Origin: Pseudoxanthomonas sp. SL93
GTDB lineage: Bacteria > Pseudomonadota > Gammaproteobacteria > Xanthomonadales > Xanthomonadaceae
Length of the DNA: 64,000 nucleotides
Assembly (NCBI RefSeq): GCF_026625825.1
Contig: NZ_CP113065.1
Coordinates: 3,277,501-3,341,500 of the forward strand
Direction: 5' to 3'
The position numbers and the translations under genes are program-made. Below the pieces are notes generated by a model. It saw only the letters and a list, made by a program, of their open reading frames with translations, ran no database searches and was not told the DNA's origin. Positions 28,879 to 37,771 of this stretch are shown here, in pieces (within the stretch, counting starts at the first letter, position 1; each line of letters opens with the position of its first letter).

Positions 28879-28904
28879 ACGCCCGGGGTGGGGACCCCGG
28901 GCGT
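28879..28904. terminator. Strong GC hairpin upstream of topA
   Basis: Perfect 10-bp stem ACGCCCGGGG / CCCCGGGCGT with a TGGGGA loop. It lies 109 nt after the stop of the leftward GYF_2/RDD operon and 81 nt before topA. There is no T-run on the minus strand, so it may end the upstream operon only weakly, or sit in the topA leader; T-rich sequence follows it only on the plus strand. The minus-strand TATAAA at 28917-28922 could be a topA -10. Confidence 0.5.
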
Positions 28905-29012
28905 TCAGTTTTCCTATTTATAGTGGAATCACGCCCGGGGGCCGGCTGTCAAGCGGCCGACCCTGCCGTTGGGCGGTTTCTGCCGGGGCAGTGCCCGTTT
29001 CCGGCGCCCGCC

Positions 29013-30023
29013 TCAGCGGGCCATGGAGGCCAGGCCGATGGCGGCGAAGATGCCGATGGCGATGCCCAGCAGCAACAGCACGCCGAACAGCGCCAGGACC
29101 ACGACGGTGGCGGTGCCCAGTTCTTCGCGCTGCCGCTCCGGCTGGCGGGTGAACGCCCACTTGTCCACCACCAGGGTGTCGCACATCAGGTCATGCAGGC
29201 CCTGCTTGCGCTCGGTGAAGGCGGCCATGATCAGGCCGATGCACAGGATGAACCCGCTCAGCAGGTAAGCCCAGTAGCGGCCGAAACCGCGCAGGAAGCT
29301 GATCTTCTCGCCATCGGTGCGCACCACCTTGATGCCGATGGCCAGCTTGCCCGGCGTGGCCATCAGGCCCGCACTGGAGTGGAACCACGCGAACACCAGG
29401 GCAGTGAGGACGTAGGACGCAATCGTTTCGCCAGGGTTGAAGGGGTCCTGCAGGCCACCGAAGCCACCGCCGAACAGCCCGCCGAAGATCGCCAGGATGA
29501 TGGCGATCGGAATGCCGATGACGAAGCCGTCGATGATGCTGGCGGCCACGCGTTTCCAGAAGCCCGCGTAGACCACGTATCCGTCGGTCACCGGCTGCGC
29601 GGAGGCATACACCTCCGCACTCGGCGCGGCGTAGGGCGAGGCGGGTTCGCCCAGCGGGCGTGCCGGGCTGTAGGTCGCCTGCGCAGTCGCGGCCGCGGCC
29701 ACGGCCTCCGCCTGGCTGGCGTGCGCCGGCGCATGCTGGGCGTAGCTGGGCTCGCGCGCGGTGAACACGGCGCGGCCGGTCAGCGGGCGGTCTTCCTCGG
29801 GTTCCGCCTGCGGGATGATCGAGGGCGGCGCCGGCGTGGCGGCGGCGGGCTGGAGGTGCAGTTCCGCCGCCATGTCGCGCAGGGACTGCCACTGGCCCAT
29901 GCCTTCGCGCCACACCAGCGAGGCCCAGGTGAGCACCCCGGTATGGAACTGCTGCGTCAGGGCTTCCGCGGTCACGGGCCCCTGGCGCTGCTGCTGCGGA
30001 TCAACGTAGTACCACTGCGTCAT
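29013..30023 (-). CDS. GYF_2 (DUF4339) + RDD membrane protein
   Basis: 336 aa. An N-terminal GYF_2 domain (TQWYYVDPQQQRQGPVTAEA to MGQWQSL, residues 2-48) is followed by an Ala/Pro linker. An RDD domain follows (YAGFWKRVAASIIDGFVIGI, SSAGLMATPGKLAIGIKVV) with about four TM helices plus one at the C-terminus. GYF_2 domains are thought to bind proline-rich peptides; RDD proteins are small membrane proteins, some linked to transport. Start at 30023 with AAGGAGG 7 nt upstream. Third gene of a run of three GYF_2 genes. Confidence 0.86.
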   Translation of the reverse strand: MTQWYYVDPQQQRQGPVTAEALTQQFHTGVLTWASLVWREGMGQWQSLRDMAAELHLQPAAATPAPPSIIPQAEPEEDRPLTGRAVFTAREPSYAQHAPAHASQAEAVAAAATAQATYSPARPLGEPASPYAAPSAEVYASAQPVTDGYVVYAGFWKRVAASIIDGFVIGIPIAIILAIFGGLFGGGFGGLQDPFNPGETIASYVLTALVFAWFHSSAGLMATPGKLAIGIKVVRTDGEKISFLRGFGRYWAYLLSGFILCIGLIMAAFTERKQGLHDLMCDTLVVDKWAFTRQPERQREELGTATVVVLALFGVLLLLGIAIGIFAAIGLASMAR

Positions 30024-30042
30024 GTCGGGCCTCCTTGGCCGG

Positions 30043-30933
30043 TCAGTTCTGGGTAGCGAGGGGAATGAGGATGGCCGCCAGCACGGCAATGAAGGCCAGT
30101 CCGTAGATGACGCCGGCGATGGCCAGGATCACCTTGGTCACGGTGCCCAGGCCGCGTTCCTGCCAGTCGGGATGGGCGGTATACGCCCAGCGGTCGACCA
30201 CCAGCGTGGCGGCGACTTTGTCGTGCAGGCCCTGCTTGCGCTCGGTGAAGGCGACGATCAGGTAGCCGATGTAGAGCGTCAGGTAGTTCAGCGCCACGGC
30301 CAGCCAGCGGCCCAGCGCGCGGCCCAGGGTGAGCCGCCGCCCGTCGATGTCGGTGACCTTGATGCCCACCGCCATCTTGCCCAGCGTGGCCTGCTTGCTG
30401 GAGGACTCGAAGCCGGCGTAGTACGCCGCGCTGATCAGGGGATACGTCAGGTAGATCATCCCCATGATGCCGAACATGGCGGCCATCCCGCCGGCGCTGT
30501 CCGCGTCGCGCATCAACACGCTGCCACCGATGCCCAGCACCACGACGCCGACGATCATCACCAGATACCACGCGAAGGTGACCACCATCGAGTCGATGAA
30601 CAACGCGGCCGCCCGTCGCCAGAAACCCGCCAGCACCACGTCCGTGCCGTCGACGTACTGCTGTTCGGAGGCGATCTGCGCGGCCGGCGGGGCATAAGGC
30701 GTATCGCCACTCTCGGCGGCGGTCGGTAGCGCGGGCGCGGTGGCGGGCGGCGGCTGCAGCGGCATGTCGAGTTCGCCGGCCACGGTACGGAGCGGCTGCC
30801 ATTCGCCCAGGCCATCGCGCCACACCAGCGTTTCCAGGCCGATCCGGCCGTGCTGGAAATGGCTGGCGAGTTCTTCACCCGTCCACGGGCCCTGCCGTTG
30901 CCGGGAGGCATCGGCGTAGTACCAGTCCGTCAT
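30043..30933 (-). CDS. GYF_2 (DUF4339) + RDD membrane protein, paralogue
   Basis: 296 aa with the same plan as the gene downstream: GYF_2 (TDWYYADASRQRQGPWTGEE to LGEWQPL), linker, then RDD (LAGFWRRAAALFIDSMVVTF, SSKQATLGKMAVGIKVTDID, AFTERKQGLHDKVAATLVVD). The two share the AFTERKQGLHD motif and a C-terminal TM helix, so they are duplicates. The linker here is shorter. GGGGAA precedes the ATG. Only 19 bp separate it from the next gene. Function unknown. Confidence 0.86.
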   Translation of the reverse strand: MTDWYYADASRQRQGPWTGEELASHFQHGRIGLETLVWRDGLGEWQPLRTVAGELDMPLQPPPATAPALPTAAESGDTPYAPPAAQIASEQQYVDGTDVVLAGFWRRAAALFIDSMVVTFAWYLVMIVGVVVLGIGGSVLMRDADSAGGMAAMFGIMGMIYLTYPLISAAYYAGFESSSKQATLGKMAVGIKVTDIDGRRLTLGRALGRWLAVALNYLTLYIGYLIVAFTERKQGLHDKVAATLVVDRWAYTAHPDWQERGLGTVTKVILAIAGVIYGLAFIAVLAAILIPLATQN

Positions 30934-30980
30934 GTCGTTCCCCGAGAGCTGCGCGGCATGCGTCGCCGCGCGGACGTGAA

Positions 30981-31724
30981 TCAGCCGCGGCAGTTCTGCG
31001 GCAGCAGTCGATCATCGATTTCGGACGTGCAGGTCCAGGCCGTGTCGGCCGTGTCCAGTTCGAACCAGATCTTCTTGCCGTCCAGCCGTGTGTCGCCGGT
31101 ATTGCCCATCTCCAGCTCGAAGCCACAGGTACCGTCATCGAACTGGCCGATGCTCGCCCGGGTGACATAGGTGCTGGCGTAGCTTTCCGGTTCGCCCAGA
31201 CCGCCTTCGCCGTTGCGCGGGCACTTGCCTTCGCCCAGGTACTGCTCGGTGACCACGCTCTTCAGCATGGCGCCGTTGGCGATTGCATCCGCGGTCTTCG
31301 CTCGCAAGGTGTAATCGTTGTAGGCGGGCAGCGCGATGGCGGCCAGGATGCCGACCACGCCGATGCACGGCACCACGATCACGGCGGCGACGATCAGCGC
31401 GATCTTGCCACCCGACATGCCCTGGCGCGGTGGGGCGGCATGAACGCCGCCAGTGGCGCGGGGCGCCATCGGCGCCCGCACGGAAGACGCCGCCTGGAGC
31501 GGCGGCGGTGGCGGCGGAACCGCGGCGTCGGCTGTCACCGACGCGGTGGCCAGCAGCCCGAGCTCCTCGGCGAAATCGCCCAGGCGCTGCCATTGCGCCA
31601 TCCCTTCGCGCCAGACCAGGGTTTCCAGTCCGACGCGCCCGACACGATAGTGAGTCCCCAATTCCTCAGCCGAGACCGGACCGTGCTGCTGACGGTCCCG
31701 GTCGGCATAAAACCAATCCGACAT
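30981..31724 (-). CDS. GYF_2 domain fused to a type IV pilin-like segment
   Basis: 247 aa. An N-terminal GYF_2 (DWFYADRDRQQHGPVSAEEL to MAQWQRL) is followed by a Pro/Ala linker, then a hydrophobic helix and pilin-like sequence at about residues 109-160 (LAAIALPAYNDYTLRAK). A C-terminal domain with four Cys (168, 200, 232, 245) is arranged like minor pilins. The pilin part is internal, with no N-terminal prepilin leader; residues 106-110 (GKIAL) could be a vestigial cleavage site. It shares its N-terminal domain with the two RDD genes downstream and lies in the same operon. A membrane-tethered structural or sensory role is inferred only. Confidence 0.8.
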   Translation of the reverse strand: MSDWFYADRDRQQHGPVSAEELGTHYRVGRVGLETLVWREGMAQWQRLGDFAEELGLLATASVTADAAVPPPPPPLQAASSVRAPMAPRATGGVHAAPPRQGMSGGKIALIVAAVIVVPCIGVVGILAAIALPAYNDYTLRAKTADAIANGAMLKSVVTEQYLGEGKCPRNGEGGLGEPESYASTYVTRASIGQFDDGTCGFELEMGNTGDTRLDGKKIWFELDTADTAWTCTSEIDDRLLPQNCRG

Positions 31725-31750
31725 GCTTCCCCCTGAAGCGGATCAACGCC

Positions 31751-32224
31751 TCAGTGTACCGGCTCCGGCTCGTCGGCAAACATCTGGGTTTCCATCCATG
31801 CATACGCAGCTTCGGAGCCCGGCTGGTTGAACAGCACCATCAGCACGACCCACTTCAGGTCGTCCAGGTCCAGTTCGTCCTGGTCCAGCGCCATGGCGCG
31901 ATCCAGCACCAGTTCGCGCTGGTTGGCGTCCAGCACGCCGTGCTGTTCAAGGAACAGCAGGAAGCCCCGGCATTCGACATCGAGTTTTTCCAGCTCCGGG
32001 CCATGGAAGACACGGGTGGGGCCGCCCACGCGGGGCTGCGACGCGGCAGGCCGTTGGTCGGCCAGGGCATCGAGCCAGTCGAAGGCTTTGCTGATCTCGG
32101 CGGGGCTGAAGCCGGCCTGGATCAGGCCGTTCTGGAGAGAGTCGCGGTCGCGGACCGGGTCCGCGTCTTCGGTGAAATAGTGTTCGAACAGGTACAGCAG
32201 TACATCCAGGATGCTCTCTTTCAT
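31751..32224 (-). CDS. smg: Smg/DUF494 family protein
   Basis: 157 aa, cytoplasmic. It matches the Smg family: [20 protein letters not shown] at the N-terminus, [40 protein letters not shown] and [19 protein letters not shown]. The molecular function is unknown; the gene is almost always next to dprA. The ATG at 32224 overlaps the dprA stop (ATGA), indicating translational coupling. A longer in-frame start within dprA is rejected because the family begins at MKESILD. Confidence 0.93.
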   Translation of the reverse strand: MKESILDVLLYLFEHYFTEDADPVRDRDSLQNGLIQAGFSPAEISKAFDWLDALADQRPAASQPRVGGPTRVFHGPELEKLDVECRGFLLFLEQHGVLDANQRELVLDRAMALDQDELDLDDLKWVVLMVLFNQPGSEAAYAWMETQMFADEPEPVH

Positions 32225-33396
32225 TGCCCCTCGGCCTGCGTCAACGACGCTGTGGAGGTGAAGAAACCGGTCTTTCTGAGGTATCGGCCGTGTTCGACCG
32301 TTACTAAACCATCCAGTTCCATGACCAGCAGCATGGAGGACAGTTCGGCAGCCGTCAATCCAGTGCGTGCAACCAACTGATCCATACCTGTTGGGTCGTG
32401 GCCCAGTGCTTGCCACAACTGCTGGTAGTCGGGGTCCAGGCTGGGGAGTGTCGCGGAGGCGCTGGAGATTGCCGCGGATTCAGTTTCGCCGAGCCGTTCG
32501 CGCAGCGCCGACGCCAGTTCGTGGGCCAGTGGCGCGATGGCCGCGATCACCTCCTGGGCGCTTTCCACCAGGCCGGCCCCCTCGCGGATCAGGCGATGGC
32601 AGCCGCGCGCCATGGGGTTGTGGATGGAGCCGGGCACGGCGAACACCTCGCGCCCCGCTTCCCCGGCCTGCCGCGCGGTGATGAGGGCACCGGAGCGCTC
32701 CGCCGCCTCGATCACCAGGGTGCCCAGGGTCAGCCCGGCCAGGATCCGGTTGCGGCTAGGAAAGTGCGAACGGATCGCCAGGGTGCCCGGGGCATGTTCG
32801 CTGACGATGGCGCCCTGGGCCGCGACACGGTCGCGCAGGTCGGCATGCGAAGGCGGATAGGCCACGTCGGGGCCGGTGCCGACGACGGCCACCGTGATGC
32901 CGCCGGCAACCCCGAGCGCGGCTTCGTGGGCGATGGCATCGATGCCGGCGGCCAGTCCGCTGACCACCGCGATGCCGGTGCTGGCCAGCGCGCGCGAAAA
33001 CGCATGCGCATTGTCGCGACCGCCGGCGGTCGGCGAGCGGCTGCCCACGACCGCCACGGACGGGTGCCACAGCAGGCTGGGGTCGCCCTCGACGAACAGC
33101 GCCAGGGGCGGGCTGGCGATCCGTCGCAGGTGGGCCGGGTAGTCCGGGTCATGCCAGCCGATCAGGTGGTGCTGTGCCGCCTGCAGCCAGGAGAGCGTGC
33201 GCTGCAGGATCGCCGGGTCCGGGTCGCGCATCGCCTTGATCTGCGCATCGCCCAGGCCTGCCGCGCGCCAGGTGCTGGCGCCGGCGGCGAGCACGGCGGT
33301 GGGGGTGCCCAGTTGATCCAGCAACTGGCGCCGGGGCAGCACGGGGCCGCCGGCCAGGGTCAGGCGGGCCAGCGCGGTCGGTTCGTCGAGGGGCAT
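32221..33396 (-). CDS. dprA: DNA-processing protein DprA (Smf)
   Basis: Loads RecA on incoming single-stranded DNA during natural transformation. 391 aa. Rossmann-like DprA domain: [57 protein letters not shown] and [22 protein letters not shown]-terminal winged helix is present (about residues 320-380, [20 protein letters not shown]). ATG 33396 is preferred to the GTG two codons earlier; neither has a visible Shine-Dalgarno. Cotranscribed with smg. Its presence is consistent with competence but also with general recombination. Confidence 0.95.
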   Translation of the reverse strand: MPLDEPTALARLTLAGGPVLPRRQLLDQLGTPTAVLAAGASTWRAAGLGDAQIKAMRDPDPAILQRTLSWLQAAQHHLIGWHDPDYPAHLRRIASPPLALFVEGDPSLLWHPSVAVVGSRSPTAGGRDNAHAFSRALASTGIAVVSGLAAGIDAIAHEAALGVAGGITVAVVGTGPDVAYPPSHADLRDRVAAQGAIVSEHAPGTLAIRSHFPSRNRILAGLTLGTLVIEAAERSGALITARQAGEAGREVFAVPGSIHNPMARGCHRLIREGAGLVESAQEVIAAIAPLAHELASALRERLGETESAAISSASATLPSLDPDYQQLWQALGHDPTGMDQLVARTGLTAAELSSMLLVMELDGLVTVEHGRYLRKTGFFTSTASLTQAEGQ

Positions 33397-33419
33397 GGGC
33401 ACAGCCTAGGGTGGAAACG

Positions 33420-33445
33420 ACGACGGCGCCCTAGGGCGCCGTCGT
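33420..33445. terminator. 26-bp perfect palindrome between LysM gene and dprA
   Basis: Two 11-nt arms, ACGACGGCGCC and GGCGCCGTCGT, flank CTAG. It lies 25 nt after the LysM stop and 24 nt before the dprA start. There is only a short T-run on the minus strand (CGTTTCC), so it is a plausible but weak terminator, or a dyad binding site. Confidence 0.6.
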
Positions 33446-33470
33446 GGCAGAACGTAGGAAAAGCCTGACG

Positions 33471-34598
33471 TCAGTAGGTGGCGTCGGGGTGCTTCAGTTC
33501 GTATCCCACGCGGGTGGCTTCCACGCCTTCCATCACCAGCGCGTAGCTGACCTTGTCGAAGGTGCGGAACACCATGACGTGGCTGGCGTACTCATCCGGC
33601 AGGCTGACGCGGCCGGCGCCGGTCTTCGGCGACTCGCTGACGCGCGAGGATTCCGGATACGCCATGCGGTTGGCGGTGTGGCTGCCGTTGCGCCACACCG
33701 AGAACACGGTGCCGTTGTCGATGCCGTCCAGACGGCCGGCGGAGATCGCGATCACGTCGCGCGAGCCACCCGACGTCAGTGCATCGGCGACGGCCAGCAC
33801 GCGCAGCTTGCCTTCCGCTGCCTGCGTGGCGGGCGGGTGCGGGAAGAAGTGCAGGTCGTACGGCTGTGCGTCCACCGGGATCAGGCGGTCGCCCACGCGG
33901 ACTTCCTTGCCGCCGATGTCCGCCACCAGGGTGCTGACTTCGGTGCCCGGCACCACGCCACGGGTAAAGGTGGCGACGTTGACCGTGGCCAGTTCATAGC
34001 CGAGGAATTCACCCTTGCCGGTCTGCTCGGTGACTTCCTTCCACTGGTCGATTTCGCCACGGATGGTCTTGCCACGGAAGTCCAGGTCCTGCGCGCGCGG
34101 ATTGTCGGTGAACCGGGCGGTGGGCCGGACGACCAGATAGCGCTGGCCGGGCTGTCCACCGTCCAGGCCGCGAACGTAGATGTTGTGGCCGCCGGAACCG
34201 CGCAGGCGGTCCTCATCCAGGCCCGCCACGTGCGGCAGTTCCTCGAAGCTGTCCACCACGCGGCGGTCCTTCAGGAACGGCTCGATGTCGCCCAGCGGAA
34301 TGGCGTTGAGCGGCGCTTCCTCGCGCGGACCCGGCTGCACCGCGACGCGGTCCAGGTAGGCCAGGCTGATGACGTCGCCCGGATAGATCAGGTGCGGATT
34401 CTTGATCTGCGGATTGGCCTGCCAGATCTCCGGCCACAGCCACGGCTTCTTCAGGAAGCGCGCGGAAATGTCCCACAGGGTGTCCCCCCGCTTGACCACA
34501 TAGGTGTCGGGATGGCTTTCCGCCATCTCGGCGGCAGCCGCGTAGGTCCCCATAGTGAGGATCGCGACGGTTAAAACCGTACGAATACTTTTGAACAT
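33471..34598 (-). CDS. Secreted LysM-domain protein
   Basis: 375 aa. Signal peptide MFKSIRTVLTVAILTMGTYA then AAAE. LysM peptidoglycan-binding domain at about residues 32-80: DTYVVKRGDTLWDISARFLK, PWLWPEIWQANPQIKNPHLI, YPGDVISL. The remaining 290 residues form a conserved beta-rich domain without known catalytic motifs. This family sits beside dprA-smg and divergent from def-fmt throughout Xanthomonadaceae and Pseudomonas. It probably binds cell wall at the periplasmic side. Starts at ATG 34598. Confidence 0.92.
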   Translation of the reverse strand: MFKSIRTVLTVAILTMGTYAAAAEMAESHPDTYVVKRGDTLWDISARFLKKPWLWPEIWQANPQIKNPHLIYPGDVISLAYLDRVAVQPGPREEAPLNAIPLGDIEPFLKDRRVVDSFEELPHVAGLDEDRLRGSGGHNIYVRGLDGGQPGQRYLVVRPTARFTDNPRAQDLDFRGKTIRGEIDQWKEVTEQTGKGEFLGYELATVNVATFTRGVVPGTEVSTLVADIGGKEVRVGDRLIPVDAQPYDLHFFPHPPATQAAEGKLRVLAVADALTSGGSRDVIAISAGRLDGIDNGTVFSVWRNGSHTANRMAYPESSRVSESPKTGAGRVSLPDEYASHVMVFRTFDKVSYALVMEGVEATRVGYELKHPDATY

Positions 34599-34634
34599 GG
34601 CGGTATCTACCTGATTCCCCGACAGGTGGTCAGC

Positions 34635-34665
34635 ACTATAGTCCAGAAAACCCGACGCAAAGCAA
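34635..34665 (-). promoter_or_regulatory. Candidate promoter for the LysM gene
   Basis: On the minus strand, TTGCTT (34660-34665) and TATAGT (34635-34640) are separated by 19 nt, 37 nt upstream of the LysM gene start. The spacer is longer than ideal, so this is tentative. Confidence 0.35.
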
Positions 34666-34729
34666 GCGCTCGCGTTAGAATTCGTGAGGCCTTGCCGGAT
34701 TCCACTGGCGCCCCCATCCCGATATCACC

Positions 34730-35245
34730 ATGGCACTGCTCCCCATCCTCGAATTCCCCGACCCCCGACTGCGGACCAAAGCCGTACCGGTGGACGCCGC
34801 CCGCGTGACCACGCCCGAGTTCCAGCGCCTGCTGGATGACATGTTCGACACCATGTACGACGCGCCGGGCATCGGCCTGGCCGCCAGCCAGGTCGACGTG
34901 CACCAGCGCTTCATGGTCATCGACATCAGTGAAGAGAAGAACCAGCCGCAGGTTTTCATCAACCCGGAGATCGTCGACAAGGTCGGCGAGCAGGTCTATC
35001 AGGAAGGCTGCCTGTCGGTACCCGGCATCTTCGCCGACGTGGCTCGCGCCGATGCGATCACCGTCCGCTTCGTCGACCGCCAGGGCCAACCGCAGGAGTT
35101 GCATGCCGATGGCCTGCTGGCGGTCTGCATCCAGCACGAGATGGACCATCTGGAAGGCAAGCTGTTCGTCGACTACCTGTCACCGCTGAAGCGCGAGATG
35201 GTGCGCAAGAAGCTGGCCAAGCAGCGTCGCCAGGCCGCTGCCTGA
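34730..35245 (+). CDS. def: Peptide deformylase
   Basis: Removes the formyl group from nascent N-terminal methionine. 171 aa. All three motifs are intact: GIGLAASQV (47-55), EGCLS with metal ligand Cys94, and QHEMDH (135-140) with the two His ligands and catalytic Glu. It is followed by fmt and rsmB, the standard def-fmt-rsmB order; 101 nt separate it from fmt. Divergent from the LysM gene. Confidence 0.97.
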   Translation: MALLPILEFPDPRLRTKAVPVDAARVTTPEFQRLLDDMFDTMYDAPGIGLAASQVDVHQRFMVIDISEEKNQPQVFINPEIVDKVGEQVYQEGCLSVPGIFADVARADAITVRFVDRQGQPQELHADGLLAVCIQHEMDHLEGKLFVDYLSPLKREMVRKKLAKQRRQAAA

Positions 35246-35346
35246 GAGTGCAGCGCTGATCGGGACGGGCGAGGCGGAAGGCGTGAGAAGCGATCCGCGG
35301 TAGCCGTCGCGACGCCCGTTTCCCCACTTCCGAGTCCCGGCCCTCC

Positions 35347-36267
35347 ATGAGAATCGTCTTTGCCGGTACGCCGGCCTTCGCCGTCCCCAGCCTGCGCGCG
35401 GCCCACGCACGCAACGAAGTGGTGGCCGTCTACACGCAGCCGGACCGCCCGGCGGGGCGCGGTCGCGGGTTGACGGCATCGCCGGTCAAGCTGGAGGCGA
35501 TCCAGCGTGGTATTCCGGTGCTGCAACCGCTCTCGCTGAAGAAGAAGGCTTCGCAGGATGCCCTGCGCGCACTGGCGCCGGACCTGATGATCGTCGTCGC
35601 CTACGGCCTGATCCTGCCGCAGGCCGTGCTGGACATTCCCACCTACGGCTGCTGGAACGTGCATGCGTCGCTGCTGCCGCGCTGGCGTGGCGCCGCGCCG
35701 ATCCAGCGCGCGATTGAGGCCGGCGACGACGAGACCGGCGTCTGCCTGATGCAGATGGAGGCGGGTCTGGACACCGGGCCGGTGCTGCTGTCGCAACGCA
35801 CGCCCATCGGGGCGGATGAAACCGGCGGCCAGCTGCATGACCGGCTGGCCGAGCTGGGCGCGCAGGTGCTGCGCGACGGCCTCGGTCTGCTGCGTGCCGG
35901 CATCCGGCCTGTCGCACAGCCGCAGCCCGAGCAGGGTGTTGCGTACGCCCACAAGCTGGACAAGGCCGAAGCCAGGCTCGACTGGTCGCTGTCGGCGGAG
36001 GCGCTGGCGCGCAAAGTGCGCGCCTTCGAGCCGTGGCCCGTCGCCGAGGCGGTGGTGGCCGGCGAGCGCCTGCGCATCCATGGTGCCGTCGCTGTCGCGC
36101 AGTCGCATGCGGGGTCGCCCGGCCAACTGCTCGCCGCCAGTCGCCAGGGACTCGACATCGCTTGTGGTGACGGCGTGCTTCGCCTGCGCGTCGTACAGCG
36201 CGAAGGCGGCAAGGCGATCACCGCGGCGGACTACCTCAACGCGCGTCGCGACCTGGCGGGCGCATGA
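35347..36267 (+). CDS. fmt: Methionyl-tRNA formyltransferase
   Basis: Formylates Met-tRNAfMet using 10-formyl-tetrahydrofolate. 306 aa. N-terminal formyltransferase domain with [16 protein letters not shown] and catalytic Asn104, His106 and Asp142 ([29 protein letters not shown]). C-terminal OB-like domain from about residue 205 ([16 protein letters not shown]). The stop overlaps the rsmB start (ATGA). Same pathway as def: Met-tRNA formylation then deformylation. Confidence 0.97.
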   Translation: MRIVFAGTPAFAVPSLRAAHARNEVVAVYTQPDRPAGRGRGLTASPVKLEAIQRGIPVLQPLSLKKKASQDALRALAPDLMIVVAYGLILPQAVLDIPTYGCWNVHASLLPRWRGAAPIQRAIEAGDDETGVCLMQMEAGLDTGPVLLSQRTPIGADETGGQLHDRLAELGAQVLRDGLGLLRAGIRPVAQPQPEQGVAYAHKLDKAEARLDWSLSAEALARKVRAFEPWPVAEAVVAGERLRIHGAVAVAQSHAGSPGQLLAASRQGLDIACGDGVLRLRVVQREGGKAITAADYLNARRDLAGA

Positions 36268-37577
36268 CCACGCAGGCCGGCGTCGCCATCCGCGTACTGG
36301 CCATGCGCGTGCTGGATGCGGTGATGCATCGCGGACGTTCGCTGAAGGCCGAACTGTCCGCCACCCTGCCGCAGGTCGCCGATACGCGCGACCGTGCGCT
36401 GCTGGAGGCCATGTGTTTCTCCGCGTTGCGCCAGCGCGCGCAGGCCGATGCCGCGCTGCGCCTGTGGATGGCCAAGCCGCCCGGCCCGCAGGACGGCGAA
36501 CTGCGCGCGCTGCTGCACATCGGTTTCGCCCAGCTGACCGCCCTGGACCTGGCGCCGCACGCCGCGCTTTCCGCCACCGTCGAGGCGGCACGCACGCTGG
36601 GACGTCCGCACCAGGCCAACCTGATCAATGCGCTGCTGAGGCGTGCCCAGCGCGAAGGGCTGCCGCCGGCGGACGTCGCCCTGCTGTGGCCGGCCTGGCT
36701 GCGCAAGCAGGTTGAAACCGACTGGCCGCAAGATGCTGCCGCCATCTTCGATGCGAGCCAGCACGAAGCTCCGCTCTGGTTGCGCGTGAATCGCGCGCGC
36801 GTGGCGCGGGACAGCTACCGGGTGCAGCTGGCGGAGGCCGGCATCGAGGCCGAGACGGCTGCCGGATTGCCGGATGCGCTGCTGGTGCGTTCGCCCGTGG
36901 CCGTGGGCCGGCTACCCGGGTTTGCCGAAGGGGACGTCTCGGTGCAGGACGGTGCCGCGCAATCGGTGGCGGACCTCTTCGAATTGCCACCGGGGGCACG
37001 TTTGCTGGACATGTGCGCCGCGCCCGGCGGCAAGGCCGCGCACCTGCTCGAACGCGACCCCACGCTGCAGCTGACGGCGCTGGACGTGGATGCGCGGCGA
37101 CTGTCGCGCGTGCAGGAAACCCTGGCGCGCCTGGGTGTTTCCGCCTCAACCCGCGTTGCCGACGCGGGCGAACCGGCTACCTGGTGGGACGGGCAACCCT
37201 ACGATGCGGTGCTGCTGGATGCGCCGTGTTCCGCCACCGGCATCGTCCGGCGCCAGCCGGACGTGCTGTTGCACCGACGGCCACAGGATCTGGCTGCACT
37301 GACCGCGCTTCAGGCGCGGTTGCTGGACGCGGCCTGGGCCGTGCTGCGCCCGGGAGGCACGCTGGTGTATGCGACGTGTTCGGTGCTGCAAGCCGAGAAT
37401 GCCGACCAGGTTGCGCGATTCCTCGCTCGCATGCCGGATGCGCGGGCGGAGGCCCTGGACGATGCGTTCGGCCAAGCAGCGGGTGTGGGCAGGCAGCGGC
37501 TGCCGGGCGACCGGAAGATGGATGGCTTCTTCTACGCCCGCCTGCGCAAGGCCGCCGCAGCGGGCCTGGGAGGCTGA
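36264..37577 (+). CDS. rsmB: 16S rRNA m5C967 methyltransferase RsmB (Sun)
   Basis: 437 aa. N-terminal NusB-like RNA-binding domain (residues about 8-140: [39 protein letters not shown]), then a class I SAM-dependent methyltransferase. SAM loop [15 protein letters not shown], the two Cys of RNA m5C enzymes in [16 protein letters not shown] and [12 protein letters not shown]. The ATG overlaps the end of fmt, so it is the third gene of the def-fmt-rsmB operon. Confidence 0.96.
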   Translation: MTTQAGVAIRVLAMRVLDAVMHRGRSLKAELSATLPQVADTRDRALLEAMCFSALRQRAQADAALRLWMAKPPGPQDGELRALLHIGFAQLTALDLAPHAALSATVEAARTLGRPHQANLINALLRRAQREGLPPADVALLWPAWLRKQVETDWPQDAAAIFDASQHEAPLWLRVNRARVARDSYRVQLAEAGIEAETAAGLPDALLVRSPVAVGRLPGFAEGDVSVQDGAAQSVADLFELPPGARLLDMCAAPGGKAAHLLERDPTLQLTALDVDARRLSRVQETLARLGVSASTRVADAGEPATWWDGQPYDAVLLDAPCSATGIVRRQPDVLLHRRPQDLAALTALQARLLDAAWAVLRPGGTLVYATCSVLQAENADQVARFLARMPDARAEALDDAFGQAAGVGRQRLPGDRKMDGFFYARLRKAAAAGLGG

Positions 37578-37771
37578 ACTGATGCTGCCCGTCCCGCGGC
37601 ACTGGAATGTCGCGCACTTTCTCGGGCCACGCCGTCCGGCATACTTCACCGTCGTCCAGCCGTTGGCTGGCAATGGGCGTCGATGCGACGTTCCCTCCGC
37701 CAACGAATCCTTGACACGCTGCTGACAGTGCCCGGCACACACTTCGTGGGTCGCTGCAGACTGCCGCGCGG

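Noticed and set aside
28917..28954. TTGACA and TATAAA on the minus strand as a canonical topA promoter
   Set aside because: The two hexamers are 24 nt apart, too far for sigma-70; at most the -10 alone is a candidate.
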